Assembly (NCBI GenBank): GCA_023388175.1
Contig: JAEWGT010000008.1
Coordinates: 124,001 to 188,000 of the forward strand
Direction: 5' to 3'
Source of the DNA: Pseudomonadota bacterium
Lineage (GTDB): Bacteria; Pseudomonadota; Alphaproteobacteria; Rhizobiales; Devosiaceae
DNA length: 64,000 nucleotides
Numbering within the stretch: the stretch's first letter is position 1; each line of letters begins with the position of its first letter. A program made the position numbers and the translations under genes. Below are positions 8,706 to 16,141 of this stretch, piece by piece. A model generated the notes under the pieces. The model was not told the origin of the DNA, searched no databases, and saw only the letters and a list, made by a program, of their open reading frames with translations.

Positions 8706-9188
8706 GTGAGCGTCGCCTTTACCAAGGAAGATAGCGCCGAGACCGCATCGGAGACGATGCTGCCGGATCGTCCGGTGCCTGAGGGGCCCAATCTGGTAAC
8801 CGAGGAGGGATTCGCGGCGCTGGAGCGGCAATTGGCCGAGGCGCGTGTCGCCTATGAGGCCGCGATGGCCACAGAGGATGTCAACGAGCGCCGTCGGCAG
8901 GCTGCCAGTCCGTCTCGAGACCTGCGCTATTTCACCGAGCGGCTGCGGACGGCCCAGGTCATGCCGTCGCCGGAAAACCATGGCGTGGTCGCCTTTGCAG
9001 GCAGGGTCACTTTCGAGCGTGATGACGGGCGGGTGCAGACCTATAAAATCGTCGGTGAGGACGAGGCTGACCCCAAGGCGGGTTCGATATCCTTTGCTTC
9101 ACCGATTGGCCGGGCCCTGCTGGGACGAGGCGTTGGGGAGGTGGTGAGCGTTGGGGGCGGCGAAGTGGAAATCATCAGCATCGGCTGA
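8706..9188 (+). CDS. GreA/GreB-family transcription elongation factor-like protein
   Basis: A 160-residue protein with the two-part Gre layout: an N-terminal helical part (VTEEGFAALERQLAEARVAYEAA to LRYFTERL, about residues 30-80) and a C-terminal FKBP-like GreA_GreB domain (GRVTFERDDGRVQTYKIVGEDEADP, then ISFASPIGRALLGRGVGEVV). Canonical Gre factors insert a coiled coil into the RNA polymerase secondary channel and trigger transcript cleavage through two acidic tip residues. Here the coil tip region reads EDVNERRRQAASPSRD, so acidic residues are present but the tip is diverged. It may be an anti-cleavage or modulatory paralogue. GTG start. Confidence 0.8.
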   Translation: MSVAFTKEDSAETASETMLPDRPVPEGPNLVTEEGFAALERQLAEARVAYEAAMATEDVNERRRQAASPSRDLRYFTERLRTAQVMPSPENHGVVAFAGRVTFERDDGRVQTYKIVGEDEADPKAGSISFASPIGRALLGRGVGEVVSVGGGEVEIISIG

Positions 9189-9447
9189 GCGTCACTGTCG
9201 CGTTCAGCAGCGCGGCCCGGGGCCGTCTTTTGGGCGGCGAATATTTCGGGCCCTTGGACACTCTTGCATTTTTGCCATTCGATGCTATTTTTTGTCCATA
9301 CGTTTCTGGCCAAAGTTGGCTGCCTGATGCGGTTTACCGTTATTCTTGGCTCACTGATCTGTCTTGCGAACGTTTTGTAGGCCCTCTTGCATGTCGCGGG
9401 GGGAAACCGCTCGTTCGCTTCGGCTCCGAGCTTTCTAGGATATTAAA
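9189..9447 (+). promoter_or_regulatory. Probable long 5' leader of the cold-shock gene
   Basis: This 259-bp gap precedes a CspA-type gene and contains no credible coding sequence. It is locally AT-richer than its surroundings (for example the run TGCATTTTTGCC near 9265 and GCTATTTTTTGTCC near 9284). cspA-type genes commonly carry long structured 5' leaders that control translation by temperature. Here that is inferred from gap length and composition; the promoter itself could not be placed with confidence. Confidence 0.4.
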
Positions 9448-9663
9448 ATGGCAGCCTTCAACGGTACCGTTAAATTCTTCAACACCACCAAGGGTTTTGG
9501 CTTCATCACCCCCGACAATGGCGGCAAGGACCACTTCGTCCACATTTCTGCCGTGCAGCGCGCTGGTATCGATGGCCTCTACGAGAACGACAAGGTGTCG
9601 TATGACGTGGAAGCCGGTCGTGATGGCCGTGAATCCGCCGTGAACCTGACCCTGCTGAAGTAA
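9448..9663 (+). CDS. Cold-shock protein (CspA family)
   Basis: A 71-residue single cold-shock domain, the usual length. It contains GTVKFFN, RNP1 as KGFGFI and RNP2 as HFVHIS, followed by the DKVSYDVEAGRDG strand pair. It binds single-stranded RNA/DNA and melts mRNA secondary structure. It has a long leader upstream and a terminator just after the stop, so it is a single-gene transcript. Confidence 0.95.
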   Translation: MAAFNGTVKFFNTTKGFGFITPDNGGKDHFVHISAVQRAGIDGLYENDKVSYDVEAGRDGRESAVNLTLLK

Positions 9664-9686
9664 TCTTCGCACTCAGTTTCAAACAT

Positions 9687-9716
9687 GAAGGTCGCCCTGG
9701 TGGCGGCCTTTTTGTT
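9687..9716 (+). terminator. Rho-independent terminator after the cold-shock gene
   Basis: AAGGTCGCC and GGCGGCCTT pair across a short loop (one G-U pair) and are followed by a TTTTTG run, 25 bp after the cold-shock stop codon. Confidence 0.85.
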
Positions 9717-9767
9717 TTCGGCGGCAGTCTGTGCAAACCAAATGGCTGCGGCGCGCGGTCATTGGCC

Positions 9768-10265
9768 TCAGAAGTCGAAGCCCATCTGCGTGATCGACGC
9801 TGCCTTGGGCGCCACCGCATCTCCTGCGGGCTTTTTTTCCGCAAACAACTTCGGCTTTTCCAGCTTGGGCGTGTCTGCCGGTTTCAGGGCGACAAGGATG
9901 GGCTGCGGCGCTGGTTCTGCAACAGGCATCACACGCGCAACGTCGGCTTCTGGCGCAATCGGGGTGGCTTCAGCGTCAGGGGTGGCGTCTGGGCCGTGCA
10001 GGGCTTCGATCCAGCTGATGGCCTTGCCCAGTTTCTGCGGCCGGAACGCGTACAGATTTTCCCGGCCCTTCTTGACCTCGGCCACCAGCCCCGCCTGCTT
10101 GAGCACGCGCAGATGGCGGGAGATCGCAGGGCGGCTGATCGAGAATCCGTCGGCCAGGCGATGAACCGGAATCGGCCCGTCGGCGAGGATTTCAAGGATG
10201 CGGCAGCGCGTCGTATCCGCGAGGGCGGAATAGAGGGCAATCGGTGGTTTGGTTTTCCGAGTCAT
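9768..10265 (-). CDS. ArsR-family transcriptional regulator with an extended C-terminal tail
   Basis: A 165-residue protein. Residues 1-80 form an ArsR-type winged helix: IALYSALADTTRCRILEIL, the recognition helix SISRPAISRHLRVLKQAGLV, and the wing VKKGRENLYAFR. No metal-binding Cys pair (CxC) is seen in the alpha-3 or alpha-5 positions, so it is probably not a metal sensor. The remaining 85 residues form a low-complexity Ala/Pro/Glu tail ending TQMGFDF. The start at 10265 is preferred because the fold begins there. A GTAAC-N6-GTTAC palindrome just upstream may be its own operator. Confidence 0.83.
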   Translation of the reverse strand: MTRKTKPPIALYSALADTTRCRILEILADGPIPVHRLADGFSISRPAISRHLRVLKQAGLVAEVKKGRENLYAFRPQKLGKAISWIEALHGPDATPDAEATPIAPEADVARVMPVAEPAPQPILVALKPADTPKLEKPKLFAEKKPAGDAVAPKAASITQMGFDF

Positions 10266-10278
10266 GCCGCTGGTTAGA

Positions 10279-10294
10279 GTAACACCAGCGTTAC
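10279..10294. promoter_or_regulatory. Candidate operator: inverted repeat upstream of the ArsR gene
   Basis: GTAAC and GTTAC arms are separated by 6 bp, 14 bp in front of the ArsR-family start codon and within the divergent region shared with the hemolysin III-like gene. Size and position suit an ArsR-type dimer. Function is inferred only. Confidence 0.35.
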
Positions 10295-10431
10295 CCGTCA
10301 AGGCCCTGGAAAATGGTGCAAGCACTTGTTCACCAGGAAAGTTGCACGACGCTTTACGATGAAGCGCGATTGTCACCCACCGGAAAGATTCCGGTCACAT
10401 CCCTGCCACACGATGGGGGCAAGGAGAAGCG

Positions 10432-11118
10432 ATGATGTCCAGCGCAATCGAGAATACACCATCAGCCTTGGGTGACCGTCGGCCCTATTCTCTGGCCGAA
10501 GTGATCGTCGATGCTGCGGTGCACATATTGGGGCTCGTGGTGGCGGTGGCCGCCGGCTCCATCCTTCTGGCTTTTGCGCTGCTGCACACGGCGCCAGAGG
10601 AATTTCCCGCGCTTCTGGTCTATGTCTCGACGCTCGTCGCGGTTCTGGGCGTTTCGCTGGCCTACAATATGTCGCCGGTTTCCCCCATAAAGCGCTATCT
10701 GGCGCGGCTCGATCAGGCGGCGATCTTTCTGTTCATTGCGGGATCGTACACGCCGTTCCTGGCCGTGCTTGGTGGCACACCGGCAGGAACGATCATGATG
10801 AGCCTTGTCTGGGGCGCGTCGCTGGTCGGGGTTGCACTCAAGCTGATCGTGCCAGAACGCTTCGGCCGCATCGCCATTCTGCTCTATCTGGCGATTGGCT
10901 GGAGCGGCATTCTGGTGTTCCAGTCGCTCGGCCAGGCGCTGCCGGCGTCGACGCTCTGGCTGCTGCTGGCCGGTGGCGTGACCTATTCAGCCGGGATCAT
11001 CTTTCACCTCTGGGAGAAGCTGAGGTTCCAGAATGCGCTATGGCATATTTTCGTCGTTGCCGGCGCCAGTCTGCACCTCTGGGCGGTGATCGACTGCATG
11101 GTGGTCGCCAGACTGTAG
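10432..11118 (+). CDS. Hemolysin III family (PAQR-like) membrane protein
   Basis: A 228-residue protein with seven predicted transmembrane helices, the normal size for YqfA/HlyIII. Family residues are visible: the N-terminal E and H in SLAEVIVDAAVHILG; LDQAAIFLFIAGSYTPF; and the C-terminal AGIIFHLWEKL with NALWHIFVVAGASLHLWAV, whose His residues form the presumed metal site. AAGGAG lies 5 bp before two tandem ATG codons. True haemolysis is not implied; bacterial members act in membrane-lipid homeostasis or have unknown roles. Confidence 0.92.
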   Translation: MMSSAIENTPSALGDRRPYSLAEVIVDAAVHILGLVVAVAAGSILLAFALLHTAPEEFPALLVYVSTLVAVLGVSLAYNMSPVSPIKRYLARLDQAAIFLFIAGSYTPFLAVLGGTPAGTIMMSLVWGASLVGVALKLIVPERFGRIAILLYLAIGWSGILVFQSLGQALPASTLWLLLAGGVTYSAGIIFHLWEKLRFQNALWHIFVVAGASLHLWAVIDCMVVARL

Positions 11119-11120
11119 AT

Positions 11121-11636
11121 CTACTGAGCGGGCCGTATTCGGGCGTGTTCCACGGTGTCACCGGCTTCCAAACCCAGTTCGACGGATCGGCCGCCGGGAA
11201 TTTCCAGCACAAATTGCACCGGGCCGTCGGACGGAATCGAGGTCGTGTCATGCGGGCGCGCATTGACATGAATGTTCTGCACCACGCCCTCGGCGGTGAT
11301 GAAGATCATGTCGAGCGGAATGAAGGTGTTGCGCATCCAGAAGGACACGACGCGCTCTTCCTTGAAGTCGAACAGCATGCCAGCGTCAGGGGCCAGTTCC
11401 ATCACATACATGAGGCCCTGAGCGCGGGTTTCGGGCGTGTCCACCACCTCAACGGTGAAGGCATGTGCGCCGGTCTCGCTGTTTACGACCAGCCGGGTCT
11501 CATCGCTGCAGGCGGCGAGCGGCAGGCTGATCAGCGTGGCAGCCGCGACGCCGGCCAGGCCACGGGAGAAAATACGCAGTCGCGGCGAGCGGGTGGGCAG
11601 ATGATCGGTATGGAGCACGGCCTGGAGGCCTTTCAT
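11121..11636 (-). CDS. DUF192 family lipoprotein
   Basis: A 171-residue protein. It has a long N-terminal region with a hydrophobic segment and lipobox LAAC (Cys43), then a DUF192 domain: FTVEVVDTPETRAQGLMYV, GMLFDFKEERVVSFWMRNTFIPLDMIFI and IHVNARPHDTTSIPS. DUF192 proteins are small beta folds of unknown biochemistry. The long pre-lipobox region is unusual for a signal peptide, so the true start may lie further in. It sits 7 bp behind the twin cold-shock-domain gene, so the two are probably co-transcribed. Confidence 0.85.
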   Translation of the reverse strand: MKGLQAVLHTDHLPTRSPRLRIFSRGLAGVAAATLISLPLAACSDETRLVVNSETGAHAFTVEVVDTPETRAQGLMYVMELAPDAGMLFDFKEERVVSFWMRNTFIPLDMIFITAEGVVQNIHVNARPHDTTSIPSDGPVQFVLEIPGGRSVELGLEAGDTVEHARIRPAQ

Positions 11637-11643
11637 ATGGGAA

Positions 11644-12264
11644 TCAGTGCGAAGACGGCGCTTCGCCCCAACCATCCGGACGAATTTCGGCGACCATGAG
11701 GCCCTTGGGGCCATTTCCGTAACGGACCAGCACGAATTGGCCGGGCCGCAATTCGGTGATGCCGAAGCGGCGCAGCGTTTCCATATGCACGAAAATGTCG
11801 GGCGTGCCGTCGCCGGCGGACAGGAAGCCGAAGCCGCGGATGCGGTTGAACCACTTCACTTCCAGCCGCACCATGCCCGATGTGGCCTCGACCACAACAT
11901 GGGTGCGCGGCGCCGGCATCTGCGATGGATGCAGGGCTGTCGATTCGTCCATGGAGACAATGCGGAAGGCCTGCAACCCCCCTGGACGGTTCAGTGCCTC
12001 GACAACGATACGGGCGCCTTCATAGGCGGTCTGGTACCCGTCACGGCGCAGGCACGTGACATGCAGAAGCACATCGGCCATGCCATTATCCGGCACGATA
12101 AAGCCGAAACCCTTGCCGGCATCGAACCATTTTATGGAACCGGCGATTTCGATGACATCGACAGGCGATTGCTGTCCCACATGGGTGCCAGCGTCGCGCG
12201 CGCCCTGTCCGGATTCGGACAGTTCGACGGACTTGTCATTCTCGCCGTTGACCTTGGCCCCCAT
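11644..12264 (-). CDS. Twin cold-shock-domain protein
   Basis: A 206-residue protein with a polar 38-residue N-terminus and two cold-shock domains. Domain 1 (about 40-105) has RNP1 KGFGFI (51-56), but its RNP2 reads DVLLHV (64-69), losing the aromatic residue usual there. Domain 2 (about 133-198) has RGFGFL (143-148) and an intact DIFVHM (156-161). Double-CSD proteins are typical of alphaproteobacteria (for example CspC/CspD-type stationary-phase proteins of Caulobacter). It heads a two-gene unit with the DUF192 lipoprotein. Nucleic-acid binding is expected mainly from domain 2. Confidence 0.88.
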   Translation of the reverse strand: MGAKVNGENDKSVELSESGQGARDAGTHVGQQSPVDVIEIAGSIKWFDAGKGFGFIVPDNGMADVLLHVTCLRRDGYQTAYEGARIVVEALNRPGGLQAFRIVSMDESTALHPSQMPAPRTHVVVEATSGMVRLEVKWFNRIRGFGFLSAGDGTPDIFVHMETLRRFGITELRPGQFVLVRYGNGPKGLMVAEIRPDGWGEAPSSH

Positions 12265-12452
12265 ATTCCCAGCGCCCTCTTACACGCCCGCCGCCTGCGG
12301 GTACTCTACACATGATCAAATCAGTCTGGCCGATTCAACGCTAAAAGTTAAGAAGATCTTGATATTTTATCGACAGCCCGGCTGAGCGGCATTGCAGCGA
12401 CTGCGTGCGGTTGTTACCCCAAGGCCGGATTTACCGTCGAAGGAGGATTGCC

Positions 12453-12869
12453 ATGAAATATCTGCACACCATGGTGCGCGTCACCAATATCGAGGACAGC
12501 CTCCGATTCTACCGTGATGGACTTGGGCTCGAAGAGGTGCGCCGGGTCGAGAATGAGAAGGGCCGCTTTACGCTCGTCTTCCTGGCCGCGCCGGGCGATG
12601 AAGATGCAAAGGTCGAACTGACCTATAACTGGGACCCCGAAACCTATACCGGCGGCCGCAATTTCGGACATCTGGCCTATCGCGTGAACGATATCTACGC
12701 GTTGTGCCAGCATTTGTCGGATATGGGCGTCGTGATCAATCGCCCGCCCCGCGACGGCCATATGGCATTCGTTAAATCCCCGGATGGAATTTCGGTGGAG
12801 CTGATTCAGGACGGGCACCTTGACCCGCAGGAGCCTTGGGCCTCCATGCCCAATACCGGCACCTGGTAA
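12453..12869 (+). CDS. gloA: Lactoylglutathione lyase (glyoxalase I)
   Basis: A 138-residue enzyme that isomerises the methylglyoxal-glutathione hemithioacetal to S-lactoylglutathione. A strong AAGGAGG precedes the ATG. The four metal ligands of the family can be placed: H5 (KYLHTMVRV), E in KVELTYN, H in FGHLAY and E in ISVELIQDG. Length is like the E. coli nickel-type GloA. A long perfect hairpin follows the gene. Confidence 0.95.
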   Translation: MKYLHTMVRVTNIEDSLRFYRDGLGLEEVRRVENEKGRFTLVFLAAPGDEDAKVELTYNWDPETYTGGRNFGHLAYRVNDIYALCQHLSDMGVVINRPPRDGHMAFVKSPDGISVELIQDGHLDPQEPWASMPNTGTW

Positions 12870-12900
12870 GGGCGGCTCTCGATCGCCCTGACACCCTTAA

Positions 12901-12942
12901 GGTTTCGCTAACCCTGCTGCTTAGCGCCAGGTTAGCGAAACC
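12901..12942 (+). terminator. Long perfect hairpin after gloA
   Basis: Two 13-bp arms, GGTTTCGCTAACC at 12901 and GGTTAGCGAAACC at 12930, are separated by 16 bases and followed by an AT-rich stretch with a short T run (TAATTTT). Probable transcription terminator or mRNA-end stabiliser. The long loop is unusual for a simple terminator. Confidence 0.6.
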
Positions 12943-13018
12943 GATCTAATTTTAGCGACCAAGCCCAGACGCCCATTGCCTGTTGCGCTTATGCGACAGC
13001 GGTCCCGGTAAGGTCGAT

Positions 13019-13495
13019 ATGCCCCGATTACCCCGCTCCATTGCCGCCATGGCGCTCACTGTCACCCTGCTGGCGGGGTGCCTGCCCATGGCGATGTTCG
13101 CCAATGGCTCCGGCCCTGGTTATTCAGGGATGCGCCAGGACTGGGGCACTTATGTCAGCTCCAGCAATGTCAATGCGCTCTGCATTTCGCCAAAGCTGCG
13201 GTTCGTGATCTGGGAGTTCGAAGGGCATTTCGGCAAGCGCATCGTGATGAATTCCGGCTATCGCAATGCCTTTCACAATTCGTCGGCGGGCGGCGCGGAC
13301 AATTCGTACCACACCAAGTGCATGGCTGCGGACTTCTACATTCCGGGCGTGCCGAAGGAGCAGTTGATCGCCTTTGCCCGGCGCACCGACAGCGTTGGCG
13401 GGCTGGGCTGCTATCCCGGCCGCAATTTCATTCATGTGGATGTGCGTGATCGGCCGCGTGGCCGAAAGGGCCCCGTGACCTTCGAGGGCTGTTGA
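13019..13495 (+). CDS. M15-type (DUF882/YcbK-like) peptidase lipoprotein
   Basis: A 158-residue protein. The start at 13019 begins a lipoprotein signal (SIAAMALTVTLLAGC lipobox). The mature part is a peptidase M15 fold: IVMNSGYRNAFHN, then SYHTKCMAADFYI (family S-x-H-x-x-x-x-A-x-D, giving the zinc His and Asp) and FIHVDVRDRP (third zinc ligand His). Such enzymes are D,D- or L,D-carboxypeptidase-like peptidoglycan trimming enzymes at the cell envelope. All expected zinc ligands are present. Confidence 0.85.
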   Translation: MPRLPRSIAAMALTVTLLAGCLPMAMFANGSGPGYSGMRQDWGTYVSSSNVNALCISPKLRFVIWEFEGHFGKRIVMNSGYRNAFHNSSAGGADNSYHTKCMAADFYIPGVPKEQLIAFARRTDSVGGLGCYPGRNFIHVDVRDRPRGRKGPVTFEGC

Positions 13496-13588
13496 AAACT
13501 ACCGCTTGAAAATTTTCCTCACAGGATCAATGCGAAATGGGGTTGCGCAATCAAAAGCACCCCACTATACGACAGCCATCGCGCAGAT

Positions 13589-13663
13589 GCGCCCTTCGTC
13601 TATCGGTTAGGACGGCACCCTTTCACGGTGCAGAGAGGGGTTCGATTCCCCTAGGGCGTACCA
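13589..13663 (+). tRNA. tRNA-Glu (anticodon TTC)
   Basis: A full cloverleaf with encoded CCA. The anticodon stem is GCACC/GGTGC around loop CTTTCAC (anticodon TTC at 13622-13624), and the T arm is GGGGTTCGATTCCCC. The acceptor is GCGCCCT/AGGGCGT, so the 1-72 pair is G-U. It is followed 50 bp later by a second tRNA-Glu with the same acceptor end. Confidence 0.95.
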
Positions 13664-13713
13664 TCCCTCCCTTGCTTTTACGGCAGGTGGACGGACTTCC
13701 TAGCGCAGGTAGT

Positions 13714-13788
13714 GCGCCCATCGTCTAGCGGTCAGGACACCGCCCTCTCACGGCGGGAACAGGGGTTCGATTCCCCTTGGGCGTACCA
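13714..13788 (+). tRNA. tRNA-Glu (anticodon CTC)
   Basis: A cloverleaf with encoded CCA. The anticodon stem is CCGCC/GGCGG and the loop CTCTCAC (anticodon CTC at 13747-13749). The acceptor GCGCCCA/TGGGCGT also has a G-U first pair. It is in tandem with the TTC isoacceptor. Confidence 0.95.
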
Positions 13789-13880
13789 ATAATTCCACAA
13801 TCCCGATTTGTTGGTAGCAGCGTTCTTTTGCGCGCGTGGTTCGACGCCGCGTCGTAAAACCCCGCCGGATACGCGACGGT

Positions 13881-14633
13881 CTAGAGCAGGGGGGCGGGGA
13901 GCGAGTCGATCAGCGACAGACCGCGCTCGTCCATGTCGAAGGCCGCCGATACGGTTCTTTCAAAGTCCGAGGCCGTCCACATGATCTGGGCGGGCGGGAT
14001 GCGTGCCTCGGCGGTAAGCGCGGCGCGCGCGCCAAGGGCGAAGGGAACGATGGTTCGTCCCAGCGCCGCAGACGCTGCCTGTGCGGCGGCGATGTCCTTG
14101 CGCTGGTCGCCGATATACCAGATCACGTCATTGCCGCGCAGTTCGCGCCCAAGGCCCTTCAGCGCGGTGAGGATGGAATCGGGCCAGGGCTTGCCGCGTG
14201 AGACATCCTCGCGGAACACGGCCGTGGAGAAGTATTTCTTGAGGTCGAAGGTGTCGAGCACGTCATGGCCATAGCCTGTGCCCAAGCCGTTGCTGACGAC
14301 GCCGAGCGCCACGCCTTCGGCGCGCAGGCGGCCCAATACGCAACGCATCGTGGCGCAGGGCATGAGCATCTGCTCGACCGATTTGCGGCGGACCTTGTGG
14401 ATGGCCTTGTGAACCAGCAGTTTGGGTGTGCGCTCAACGACGCGATGGCGCCGCATCAGCCGAAACCGCGCTGCCAGCCTGCCGCCCCGGTGCGAACAAT
14501 CGTCCAGGAATTCCAGCATCTGCAGCACACGCGGATTAACGTGATGCACCAATGTCCCATCGAGATCAAAGAGTACGATGGTGGGTCGGGTCGCGTTCTC
14601 AGGCAGTGGATCAATCCCCATTTGTGGCGACAA
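13881..14633 (-). CDS. HAD-family hydrolase (phosphatase)
   Basis: A 250-residue haloacid-dehalogenase-fold protein. Motif I is VLFDLDGTLVHH (nucleophile Asp), motif II GVVSNGLGTG, motif III Lys in SRGKPWPDS, and motif IV WYIGDQRKDIAAAQAA. The alpha-helical cap between motifs I and II is unusually basic (RLAARFRLMRRHRVVERTPKLLVHKAIHKVRRK). It resembles phosphoglycolate phosphatase-type enzymes, but the substrate cannot be fixed. An internal Met at position 5 is an equally good start. Confidence 0.85.
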   Translation of the reverse strand: MSPQMGIDPLPENATRPTIVLFDLDGTLVHHVNPRVLQMLEFLDDCSHRGGRLAARFRLMRRHRVVERTPKLLVHKAIHKVRRKSVEQMLMPCATMRCVLGRLRAEGVALGVVSNGLGTGYGHDVLDTFDLKKYFSTAVFREDVSRGKPWPDSILTALKGLGRELRGNDVIWYIGDQRKDIAAAQAASAALGRTIVPFALGARAALTAEARIPPAQIMWTASDFERTVSAAFDMDERGLSLIDSLPAPLL

Positions 14634-14788
14634 AGTGGCCTAATTCACGCTTGCGGGCAAGTGCGGATGGTAAACCGGGCGATAACGAGATGCTGATCTG
14701 GTGTCTGGCGGCAGCGATTTTCCACACTGGAAACGGGGTCAGGCGGGTGTGGCCTTCATGGGAAAATGTTGTAAAGGAGTGCCTGTGC

Positions 14789-14865
14789 GGTCCCGTAGCT
14801 CAGCTGGATAGAGCAGCAGCCTTCTAAGCTGTTGGTCAGAGGTTCGAATCCTCTCGGGATCGCCA
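14789..14865 (+). tRNA. tRNA-Arg (anticodon TCT)
   Basis: A cloverleaf with encoded CCA. The acceptor is GGTCCCG/CGGGATC with one G-U pair. The anticodon loop is CTTCTAA (TCT at 14823-14825) on stem GCAGC/GCTGT, and the T arm is GAGGTTCGAATCCTC. It lies just before the 3' end of the LacI-family gene. Confidence 0.95.
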
Positions 14866-14876
14866 AAATACCAACA

Positions 14877-15917
14877 TCACATGGATGGGGCAGGGCGGCC
14901 GGTGCTTTCGCGCACGATCAGCTCCGAGTTCAGCACGATCCGCAGCGGACCGCGCGCCGGTCCGGCTTCCTCTATGAGGTCGATCAATGCTTCCGCCGCC
15001 ATGCGCCCGAGTGTTTCGCGGGGCTGGCGCATGGTGGTCAGGGGCGGGGCATAGTGGGCGGCGACGCCCAGATCGTCGAAGCCCACCACTGAGACGTCAT
15101 GCGGACATTGCAGGCCGTGCTGGCGCAGGCCGGACAGAAAACCGATGGCGGCTTCGTCATTGGCTGCGAAAATGGCCGTTGGACGTTCGGCAAGCGAAAT
15201 GAACCTTGCTGCGGCGGAAAAGCCGCTCGCCATTTCGAAATTGCCGCGAAACAGCCATTCTGGAACGACCGGATGGCCGGCACCGGCCATGGCCCGCTTG
15301 AATCCGGCGAGCCGGTCCCGCGCCACGACATTGTTTTCCGGGCCAAGGATATGGCCGATCCTGGTGTGCCCCAAATCCAGCAGGTGCTGCGTCGCGCGCT
15401 CGGCGGCATGGGCATTGTCGGTCTGTACGGTGTGGAAATCGCTGTTGGGTATGCTTTCGCACGCGACCACCAGAGGCACGGAAAAGGGCGGCATGGTGAT
15501 GGCGTTCAGCGTCTCGGGGTCGAGCGAGCCATCGAGCAGCAACAGCCCGTCGGCGCGATTTGACAGCATGTAATCCTGAAGGCGCCGCGCGGTTTCTGCA
15601 CCGAGATAAAGGTTGGCGACCAGCACCCCATATCCGCGGCTGGTCGCCTCACGCTCGATCGCGTCGAGTATGGAAGAGAAGAATGGATTGCGGATATCGG
15701 GCAGCGCCACAAGAATGGTCCGCGCGTTTCGCTGGCGCAGCGAACGTGCTGCCTGGTTCAGTGTGTAACCGGTTGCATGAATGGCTGCGGAAATGCGCGC
15801 GCGCGTGTCCTCGCTGACCCGGTCGGGGCGGGACAAGGCCCGGCTAACCGTGGCGGCGGAGACATTGGCGAATCGCGCAACGTCTTGAATCGTAGGCGTC
15901 TTTTTCAGCTGACTCAT
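14877..15917 (-). CDS. LacI-family transcriptional repressor of the sugar cluster
   Basis: A 346-residue regulator. The N-terminal LacI HTH reads TIQDVARFANVSAATVSRA, with hinge helix NQAARSLRQR, followed by a periplasmic-binding-protein-like sensor domain (ILVALPDIRNPFFSSILDAIE to SVVGFDDLGVAAHYAPPLTT). The sensor fold is complete, so it should bind a small sugar or sugar derivative. It is divergent from the ABC-transporter operon, and two LacI-type near-palindromes lie between them at 16002 and 16037. Repression relieved by the transported sugar or a catabolite is the expected mode. Confidence 0.92.
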   Translation of the reverse strand: MSQLKKTPTIQDVARFANVSAATVSRALSRPDRVSEDTRARISAAIHATGYTLNQAARSLRQRNARTILVALPDIRNPFFSSILDAIEREATSRGYGVLVANLYLGAETARRLQDYMLSNRADGLLLLDGSLDPETLNAITMPPFSVPLVVACESIPNSDFHTVQTDNAHAAERATQHLLDLGHTRIGHILGPENNVVARDRLAGFKRAMAGAGHPVVPEWLFRGNFEMASGFSAAARFISLAERPTAIFAANDEAAIGFLSGLRQHGLQCPHDVSVVGFDDLGVAAHYAPPLTTMRQPRETLGRMAAEALIDLIEEAGPARGPLRIVLNSELIVRESTGRPAPSM

Positions 15918-16001
15918 CGCTGGCAGCGCCCCCTCCCGCTGTCAGTAACCTAAACGGTCTAAAACGATCTTGACAGGTCCGCAAGGCTTGTATGAAACTC
16001 C

Positions 16002-16015
16002 TGAAATCGATTGCA
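16002..16015. promoter_or_regulatory. LacI-type operator 1
   Basis: TGAAATCGATTGCA, centred on the perfect core AATCGATT (16005-16012). It lies about 25 bp downstream of a possible -35 TTGACA at 15970, a position suited to blocking the transporter promoter. Related to operator 2 by the same core. Confidence 0.72.
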
Positions 16016-16036
16016 CAACGTGTTAGGAACCTGTAG

Positions 16037-16050
16037 TGCAATCGATTACA
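16037..16050. promoter_or_regulatory. LacI-type operator 2
   Basis: TGCAATCGATTACA shares the AATCGATT core (16040-16047) with operator 1. The two centres are 35 bp apart (about 3.3 helical turns), which would allow cooperative or looped binding by one tetramer. It ends 91 bp before the binding-protein start codon. Confidence 0.72.
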
Positions 16051-16141
16051 CGCAATTGTGGCTTGCGCTCCTGGAGTGACAGCCTTGCAATTGGTGCATC
16101 GCTGGAGCGCTAGCTCCTCGTGTTCGTTGGGAGGACAACCT

